From assembly GCA_030596365.1 (NCBI GenBank), contig JAUVKG010000187.1, positions 1 through 6,030 of the forward strand: a stretch of 6,030 nucleotides of DNA, given 5' to 3'. Numbering within the stretch: position 1 is the first letter of the stretch; every line of letters starts with the position of its first letter. The notes under the pieces were generated by a model that did no database searches, was not told the origin of the DNA, and saw only the letters and a program-made list of their open reading frames with translations. Shown here piece by piece: positions 1-4,319 of the stretch. Position numbers and translations under genes: made by a program. This stretch comes from Chlamydiota bacterium. GTDB taxonomy: Bacteria; Auribacterota; UBA3054; B51-G9.

Positions 1-422
1 CGACTCTTCTTGGACTTTGTGGAATTTCTATTCCCGACTCTGTTGAAGGAAAAGATTTTTCTAAACACATTAATGGAGAAAAAAATTCTGACGATGACGC
101 AGCGATTATTTCATGTCCTCATCCTTTCGGTCAATGGTTAAAACCTAACGGCGGCAGAGAATATCGCGGCTTGCGTACAAAACGATATACCTATTGCCGC
201 GACTTAGAGGGTTCCTGGCTGCTTTACGATAACAAGCAAGATCCATATCAGTTGAACAATCTTGTAAGAAATCCGGAGCACAAAAAACTTTTAAAATCAT
301 TAGACGATCTTTTATCAAAAAAACTTAAAGAAACTAATGACGAATTTCTATCGGGAATTGAATACATTGAAAAATGGGGATATACCCTTGATGATACAGG
401 CACTGTGCCTTTTACAGCATGA
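1..422 (+). CDS. Sulfatase (alkaline phosphatase superfamily), C-terminal part, 5' truncated
   Basis: The reading frame is open from the left edge (first full codon at position 3) to a TGA at 420-422, giving 139 residues. It reads as the C-terminal end of a type I sulfatase: a TLLGLCGI segment with IPDSVEGKDFS just after it, then YRGLRTKRYTY, then WLLYDNKQDPYQLNNL near 216-266. The 'RG-RT-RYTY ... LYD---DP-Q--NL' block is characteristic of the C-terminal subdomain in this family. The formylglycine motif (C-x-P-x-R) and the metal ligands would lie upstream, outside the window, so activity cannot be judged. Family members hydrolyse sulfate esters, often on polysaccharides after export. The next gene on this strand is a rhamnosidase, which suggests a role in breaking down a sulfated rhamnose-containing glycan. 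The first ATG-like position inside the window (171) is internal and not a start. Confidence 0.9.
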   Translation, partial: TLLGLCGISIPDSVEGKDFSKHINGEKNSDDDAAIISCPHPFGQWLKPNGGREYRGLRTKRYTYCRDLEGSWLLYDNKQDPYQLNNLVRNPEHKKLLKSLDDLLSKKLKETNDEFLSGIEYIEKWGYTLDDTGTVPFTA

Positions 423-423
423 G

Positions 424-520
424 GAATGGATTGATGGAATGATGGATTGATGGATTGATGGATTGATGGATTGATGGATTGATGGATTGATGGATTGATG
501 GATTGATGGATTGATGGAAT
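424..520. repeat. 8-bp tandem array (ATTGATGG)n
   Basis: Nine perfect consecutive copies of ATTGATGG fill 446-517. One degenerate interrupted copy lies just upstream (428-445), and the array ends in GGAAT at about 520. It begins only a few bases after the sulfatase stop codon. The unit is 8 bp, so gain or loss of a copy would shift any frame crossing it. Both strands are open across part of the array, giving a spurious minus-strand peptide of repeated INPSIHQS, which I do not regard as a gene. It may be a slippage-prone spacer array; no function can be read from it. Confidence 0.95.
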
Positions 521-552
521 ATCGAGGATCCCCCGAGTCGAAATGGAGTAAT

Positions 553-593
553 GTCCATTGTGTCCATTTGGTCCATTTGGTCCATTAGGTCCA
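553..593. repeat. 9-bp tandem array, GTCCATTTG type
   Basis: About four and a half degenerate copies run in tandem: GTCCATTG at 553-560, GTCCATTTG at 562-570 and 571-579, GTCCATTAG at 580-588, and a partial GTCCA at 589-593. The array lies between the 8-bp array and the rhamnosidase start, ending 28 bp before the ATG. Between the two arrays (521-552) is a short unique stretch with GGATCCCCCGAG. Arrays of GTCCAT-like units recur, as I recall, in the spacers of planctomycete genomes, but I cannot verify this here. Confidence 0.85.
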
Positions 594-621
594 AGAAAAC
601 CAACTACAAAATGATAAAAAA

Positions 622-3075
622 ATGAAAACTAACAGAAAATGGAATGCTAAGTGGATTTGGTCGGATGTGTTGGAAAACGAAAAAAATGTTTTCTACTACT
701 TTCGTAAAAACTTTGATTTGAATTCTGTACTGACAGACTGTAAACTTTTCATCAGTGCTGATACAAGATATCAACTTTTTCTTAATGGTGAATTAATCGG
801 TCGCGGAGTACCACAGTCACAGCCGTTCTATCAGTATTATGATGAATATGATTTGAACGGTAAACTTATCAAAGGTACAAATTGTCTTGCTGTTGTTGTT
901 TATCATCTTGGAACTTTACCTGACACACGCGGTGGTTTGCTGCTTGAAATAGCCGATTCAGAAATTGGAACTATAGTTGAAACTGATGAAAACTGGCATA
1001 TAAAACGTTCGCCGGCATGGCAGCAAAACACTTATTTTTATCCGGGAAATAAAGTTACTCCTTTTCAGGAATTTTTTGACGCACGACTCGAGCCAATCGG
1101 TTGGAAAACCGCGTCATTCGACATTCCCCCTTTGAAGGTCTCTGACCCCGCGCATGCCGGAGGGGATACAGAAGGATTTAGTCCCCCTTTCATAAAGGGG
1201 GATACAGGGGGATTTTTATTTTGGCCTCCCCAGCATTCGCGGGGTTTTCAACAAGCAACAATTGTTGCCGGTATGATTCACAACCGCCCGCCCTGCGCGG
1301 GTCCGTGGTCAAAACTCATTCCGCGCGATATTCCCTTTATGAAAAACGAAAATGTTTTCGCGAAAAAAATAGAGAAAATCGATGAAAGTCTCCAGCTTGC
1401 GAATCGTTCCCGCCCATTCGATTTATCTCCCGGTTTGTCAATGGTCGGCAAGCCTATAAAATATTCAAAAGTTGAAAATTCCGATAATTTGCTTGAAGAG
1501 AAAGGTGTAACGATTGTGCAAAGCAGTCTGAATCATAAGAATCTGGATTTTGATGGAATTTATTCTCCGGCAATTGTTCTCGATTTCGGTCGCGTGATTA
1601 CCGCAAGAGCAAAGATTTCATTAAAAGGAACTGCCGGCTCAACTATTGATATTGGCTACGCAGAACGTCTAATCGACGGTCATTTTAATATTTCTATGGA
1701 ATGTGAATTTGCCGACAGGTACATTATGAAAGACGGCGAACAAATTTTTGAATCTTTTTCATGGAAATCTTTTCGCTATTTGAAAATCAGATTCTTATCG
1801 TGCTTTGAACCGGTAACTATTGATTCCATTCAAGCTGTTATTACAACTTATCCTTATGAAGAGAAGGGGACTTTTAATTCCGATGATGAACTTCTGAACT
1901 CTGTGTTCGAAATTTCCCGTTACACTATACAGCTTTGCTCAAATGAATTCCTTATGGATACACCCTGGCGTGAACAGGCGCAATGGCTGGGTGATGTCGC
2001 TCTTGTTACTGTCCCGGCGATTTATTCTTGTTTTGGCGACACAAAACTGGCAAGAAAATTTTATTTGCAAGCCGGTCAGAATCAGCATCCGACAGGCATG
2101 ATTTCAAACATTAGCAATACTGTTAATCATGATTGGCTGCATGCGATTCCTGATTATTCTCTTTGGTGGGTGCAGGGGATTTGGGAGCATTATCTTTATA
2201 CCGGTGACGAAGAAGTTATTCATCATCTTTATCCTCAAATTTCAAGAATTTTATACGCTCATCTTGATTATATTAATAATGATGGCTTAATTGAAGATAT
2301 GCCGTATTGGACTTTTATTGATTGGGCTGATGTTGATAACAGGGGAGTTAGCACCGCTTATAACGCTATCTTTTATGAAACATTAAAGTCGTGGGGGAAA
2401 ATCGCAAAATTTAAAGGCGATAGTTATACAGCTGGTCTTACTGAAAAACTTATGTCAAATATGAAAGCAAATTTCCATAAAAATCTTTTCGATGAAAAAC
2501 GAGGATGCTATGCCGACGCGAATATTGATGGTAAATTTTCAGATAAAATAAGTGAACACGGAAACTTTACTCCTATTTTCGCGGGTCTGTGTGATGATAA
2601 AATTTCACAAAAAATAATCAACAAAATCTTCTGCGAAAAAAATAATTTGAAATTTACTGAGGCTCAACCTTTTTATATGCCGGTAGTTCTTCAGGCTCTT
2701 GATAAAACTGAAAACTTTCCTCTCGCAATAGATTTAATCCGCAGGCGATGGGGGAAACGAATGGTTGAAAAGGGGGCGACATCAACTTATGAGGAATGGT
2801 ATCAAAACGGGAGTTGGCGGGATGGTGATTTTAAAGGATTCCTGCGTACCCATTCACATGCGTGGTCAGCCTGTCCGGCGGATTTCCTAATAAGGCGGCT
2901 TATTGGGTTAGAGATTCTCGAAAAGGGATGTAGAAAGATAAAATTATCGCCGAAGCAAACAAATTTTGATTACAATGTCATTTTCCCAACACCATTAGGG
3001 CAGATAAAAGTTGACAACTCAAACGGAGAAATAAATATTATCGTGCCGGAGGGGATAACTTGCGGGCACGATTGA
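622..3075 (+). CDS. Alpha-L-rhamnosidase, GH78 type, with an in-frame repeat insertion
   Basis: An 817-residue enzyme predicted to release terminal alpha-L-rhamnose from glycans by an inverting mechanism. Residues 1-165 form an N-terminal beta-sandwich region (ADTRYQLFLNGELIGRG at 46-62). PWSKLIPRDIPFM at 228-240 is the usual linker motif, and a second beta domain follows at about 310-415 (LDFGRV; SFRYLKI). The (alpha/alpha)6 catalytic barrel spans about 420-745, followed by a C-terminal beta domain to 817. DTPWREQAQWLGD at 446-458 has the GH78 spacing D-x4-E-x6-D, making E451 the likely general acid. E724 in TYEEW is the likely general base. H744 and H746 belong to the conserved SHAW region. 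Residues about 168-208 are not family sequence but a translated composite repeat (1126-1244). The ATG at 622 fits the family N-terminus; no Shine-Dalgarno sequence is visible. There is no obvious signal peptide, so the enzyme is probably cytoplasmic or periplasmic by another route. Confidence 0.9.
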   Translation: MKTNRKWNAKWIWSDVLENEKNVFYYFRKNFDLNSVLTDCKLFISADTRYQLFLNGELIGRGVPQSQPFYQYYDEYDLNGKLIKGTNCLAVVVYHLGTLPDTRGGLLLEIADSEIGTIVETDENWHIKRSPAWQQNTYFYPGNKVTPFQEFFDARLEPIGWKTASFDIPPLKVSDPAHAGGDTEGFSPPFIKGDTGGFLFWPPQHSRGFQQATIVAGMIHNRPPCAGPWSKLIPRDIPFMKNENVFAKKIEKIDESLQLANRSRPFDLSPGLSMVGKPIKYSKVENSDNLLEEKGVTIVQSSLNHKNLDFDGIYSPAIVLDFGRVITARAKISLKGTAGSTIDIGYAERLIDGHFNISMECEFADRYIMKDGEQIFESFSWKSFRYLKIRFLSCFEPVTIDSIQAVITTYPYEEKGTFNSDDELLNSVFEISRYTIQLCSNEFLMDTPWREQAQWLGDVALVTVPAIYSCFGDTKLARKFYLQAGQNQHPTGMISNISNTVNHDWLHAIPDYSLWWVQGIWEHYLYTGDEEVIHHLYPQISRILYAHLDYINNDGLIEDMPYWTFIDWADVDNRGVSTAYNAIFYETLKSWGKIAKFKGDSYTAGLTEKLMSNMKANFHKNLFDEKRGCYADANIDGKFSDKISEHGNFTPIFAGLCDDKISQKIINKIFCEKNNLKFTEAQPFYMPVVLQALDKTENFPLAIDLIRRRWGKRMVEKGATSTYEEWYQNGSWRDGDFKGFLRTHSHAWSACPADFLIRRLIGLEILEKGCRKIKLSPKQTNFDYNVIFPTPLGQIKVDNSNGEINIIVPEGITCGHD
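1126..1244 (+). repeat. Composite palindromic repeat inserted in frame within the rhamnosidase gene
   Basis: The main copy is 1181-1244. It has a hairpin with arms CCCCCTTT (1183-1190) and AAAGGGGG (1194-1201), then GATACAGGGGGATTTTT, then a GC-rich hairpin of CCCC (1228-1231), GC, loop ATTC, GC and GGGG (1241-1244) with one bulged A. Before it lies a related, apparently disrupted copy at 1126-1180: CCCCCTTTGAAGG, then an interposed CCCCGCGCATGCCGG (1146-1160), then GGGGATACAG and GGATTTA. The two copies translate to matching peptides, PPLK...GGDTEGF and PPFIKGDTGGF. The stretch is much more GC-rich than the surrounding gene. It lies between GWKTASFD and the resumption of family-like sequence at QQATIVAG, so about 41 residues appear to be added without breaking the frame. 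Confidence 0.85.
1287..1301. repeat. Short GC-rich hairpin, possible further repeat remnant
   Basis: The arms CCCGC (1287-1291) and GCGGG (1297-1301) flank a 5-nt loop inside the rhamnosidase gene, 42 bp after the composite repeat. It encodes part of NRPPCAGPW. It could be another GC-rich module or simply family sequence, because a PPW-type motif before the RDIPF block is normal in GH78 proteins. I favour native sequence slightly. Confidence 0.3.
3040..3072. repeat. Inverted repeat across the end of the rhamnosidase gene
   Basis: ATCGTGCC at 3040-3047 is perfectly complementary to GGCACGAT at 3065-3072, leaving a 17-nt loop; the stop codon follows immediately at 3073-3075. The segment TGCCGGAGGGGATA at 3044-3057 is identical over 14 bases to 1155-1168 in the internal repeat. 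There is no T-run after it, so an intrinsic terminator is not clearly shown. The encoded VPEGIT also fits the usual end of a GH78 C-terminal domain, so the shared 14-mer may be partly coincidence. Confidence 0.5.
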
Positions 3076-3076
3076 T

Positions 3077-3095
3077 GCCCCAGCATACGCGGGGC
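3077..3095 (+). repeat. Lone GC-rich hairpin module after the rhamnosidase stop codon
   Basis: GCCCC (3077-3081), a bulged A, GC, loop ATAC, GC and GGGGC (to 3095) form a 7-bp stem. This matches the GC-rich half of the composite repeat at 1228-1244 in every position but the loop (ATAC against ATTC) and the outermost pair. It starts one base after the TGA. A transcript hairpin here could slow 3' decay or aid termination, but no T-tract follows (the next bases are GCTTACGCG), so I call it a repeat rather than a terminator. Confidence 0.75.
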
Positions 3096-3122
3096 GCTTA
3101 CGCGAAATTATAATTCTGTGAA

Positions 3123-3192
3123 TTAACCACTAATTTTATTTTTAACCACGGAACACATCCGTCAAATGCCGGATAAACTTTAACACGGAAAA
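3123..3192. repeat. Degenerate AACCACGGA/ACACGGAA spacer repeat
   Basis: TTAACCAC occurs at 3123-3130 and again at 3142-3149, where it continues as CCACGGAACAC. ACACGGAA recurs at 3183-3190. Between them ATCCG (3157-3161) and CGGAT (3170-3174) can form a small hairpin, as if a short palindrome had entered an older ACACGGA-type repeat. No coding sequence is supported here. Confidence 0.5.
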
Positions 3193-3234
3193 ATATAAAA
3201 TAATATCTTTTATTAATAAGAATATTTAATTATT

Positions 3235-3435
3235 TTGCTGTTAATTATTTTGCATACCAATCTTAATTGTTCGGAGTGCGGAAGCCAACACGAAAAGCGC
3301 TTGAAAAACCAGTTTTTAGAAAAACATATTTCCTCTAAAAACAAAAATAAACCATGGAAGAAATATGGAATAATATTATGTTTCCTCGGAATTGCTGTTT
3401 TTTATGCTTATGATTATTTTAAAGTAAAATCATAG
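3235..3435 (+). CDS. Possible small membrane protein with one CxxC knuckle; doubtful
   Basis: This is an open frame of 66 codons ending in TAG at 3433-3435. No ATG is available: the candidate starts are TTG at 3235 or TTG at 3250, and there is no Shine-Dalgarno sequence. The peptide has CSECG near its N-terminus, a lysine-rich middle (SSKNKNKPWKKYG) and one hydrophobic segment (about residues 45-61, IILCFLGIAVFYAYDYF). That composition looks protein-like rather than random. A single CxxC is only half of a zinc ribbon, so this could be the tail of a decayed gene whose N-terminal half is lost. A 15-bp direct duplication (3226-3240, with 13 of 15 bases repeated at 3241-3253) covers the proposed start. 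I do not recognise the family. Confidence 0.3.
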   Translation: MLLIILHTNLNCSECGSQHEKRLKNQFLEKHISSKNKNKPWKKYGIILCFLGIAVFYAYDYFKVKS

Positions 3436-3471
3436 ATTTTAATTTATAATTATAATTGTCATTAGCGTAAC

Positions 3472-3565
3472 GTCCGTGCCTGACACCGGACACTAACTCA
3501 AGACGGAAGTTTTTTGTCCGTAATTTGTCCGTAATGTCCGTGCCTGACACCGGACACTAACTCAA
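3472..3565. repeat. Pair of 30-bp direct repeats flanking a GTCCGTAA array
   Basis: Two identical 30-bp copies lie at 3472-3501 and 3536-3565, 64 bp apart. Each begins GTCCG and contains CGGAC, an imperfect palindrome closing on the centre CCTGA, and each ends ACTAACTCAA. Between them TTTGTCCGTAA is tandemly repeated at 3513-3523 and 3524-3534, and the next copy runs into the second long repeat. ACGGA at 3503-3507 could also pair with TCCGT at 3517-3521. The block lies in the convergent spacer between plus-strand and minus-strand genes and has no coding signal. Confidence 0.85.
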
Positions 3566-3603
3566 ATGGAAAAATAAATATATCAAAACCTGATGAAATC
3601 AAA

Positions 3604-3675
3604 ATGATTTAAAATCATCAAATATCTTTTAGTTATTAAGATTATTTTACAAAATCATTAAGGACAAAATCATTA
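3604..3675. repeat. AT-rich palindrome and 12-bp direct repeat in the convergent spacer
   Basis: ATGATTT (3604-3610) and AAATCAT (3612-3618) form a perfect 7-bp palindrome around one base. ACAAAATCATTA occurs at 3649-3660 and again at 3664-3675. This is the stretch just beyond the 3' end of the minus-strand zinc-ribbon gene (its stop is at 3703-3705), so the palindrome could act in ending transcription. The arms are all A/T-rich and weak, and I do not claim a terminator. Confidence 0.45.
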
Positions 3676-3702
3676 TAAAATAAAATATCATTTTGACCTA
3701 AA

Positions 3703-4248
3703 TTATTTTGACAATTTTCTATTAAACTGCCATGCAAGTTTATGTAAAAATGAGGAAAGGATTCCTAATAATAGCATTGGTAAACATGGAATAAGTAAAA
3801 TAAAGACTATTGGCATAAAAATATGACGATTAAAAAATATCAAAATAAAATGTGCTCCTATGATGCACTCAAGAACAATATATATAAAAAAACCAAAAGA
3901 CAATCCGCTTTTAATTACTGATACGGCTTTGGGTTTTTCTTTGATAAATACCAAACAACTATTTTTTTTAGATAATATTAGCACTGTAAGTAGACTTATA
4001 AAACATAATAAAATCATTAGAAGCAGTATGTTATTATTTAAATCAGCAATTTTAATAACAGAATAATAAATGCACCAAAATACTCCAAGGGAAAGAGCAT
4101 ATAACAATGCCGATTTACACATATTTCGTGGTGAAAAGTAAAAGTATCCTTTGCATTTTGGACAAATATATGTTAAATAACCCGATATATGTGTTTTAAT
4201 ATCATTTGTGCTATGTTTTAAATTGCATTGTGGACATAAGTATTTCAT
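3703..4248 (-). CDS. Zinc-ribbon membrane protein, uncharacterised
   Basis: This is a 181-residue protein with ATG at 4248-4246 and TAA at 3705-3703. The N-terminal 40 residues carry two CxxC knuckles, CPQC (C5, C8) and CPKC (C29, C32), spaced as in a small zinc ribbon. The rest is strongly hydrophobic, with four likely membrane helices at about 46-67, 73-92, 114-139 and 142-168. The short basic segments between them (SKKNS; KEKPK) are likely cytoplasmic loops, and the tail is basic (FNRKLSK). This layout, a cytoplasmic metal-binding ribbon followed by a membrane bundle, occurs in many unnamed bacterial proteins, and no enzymatic motif is visible. The gene lies 71 bp downstream of the pabB-pabC fusion on the same strand, so it could be co-transcribed, but an inverted repeat in the gap hints at its own control. 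I do not recognise a specific family. Confidence 0.75.
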   Translation of the reverse strand: MKYLCPQCNLKHSTNDIKTHISGYLTYICPKCKGYFYFSPRNMCKSALLYALSLGVFWCIYYSVIKIADLNNNILLLMILLCFISLLTVLILSKKNSCLVFIKEKPKAVSVIKSGLSFGFFIYIVLECIIGAHFILIFFNRHIFMPIVFILLIPCLPMLLLGILSSFLHKLAWQFNRKLSK

Positions 4249-4257
4249 AATATCAGC

Positions 4258-4288
4258 TGTTATAATTCATAGTTACGTTGTTATAACA
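4258..4288 (-). promoter_or_regulatory. Inverted repeat upstream of the zinc-ribbon gene, possible operator or promoter
   Basis: TGTTATAA (4258-4265) and TTATAACA (4281-4288) are perfect 8-bp inverted arms separated by 15 bp, just 10 bp before the start codon of the minus-strand gene. On the minus strand the arms place a TTGTTA-like hexamer about 19 nt before TATAAC, loosely like a sigma-70 promoter with a long spacer. The symmetric arms with a centre-to-centre distance of about 23 bp could also bind a dimeric regulator. The site is AT-rich, so chance is possible. Confidence 0.3.
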
Positions 4289-4319
4289 AATACTTTTATT
4301 TGATTCTGTTATTAAATAA

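Noticed and set aside
412..603. Minus-strand open frame of 63 codons encoding INPSIHQS repeats
   Set aside because: It is simply the translation of the 8-bp and 9-bp tandem arrays, with no independent start signal or protein-like composition.
611..625. Four-codon mini-ORF (MIKK) whose TGA overlaps the rhamnosidase ATG as ATGA
   Set aside because: An ATGA overlap can signal translational coupling, but in an A-run this arises easily by chance, and there is no ribosome binding site before it.
1126..1244. Frameshift or pseudogenisation of the rhamnosidase
   Set aside because: The frame is uninterrupted from 622 to 3075, and conserved motifs on both sides of the insertion are in the same frame, including all catalytic candidates.
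3472..3565. CRISPR array
   Set aside because: There are only two copies of the 30-bp unit, the spacer between them is itself a tandem repeat, and no cas genes are nearby.
3860..4066. Plus-strand open frame of 68 codons
   Set aside because: It lies antisense inside the zinc-ribbon membrane gene, and its peptide has no family features.
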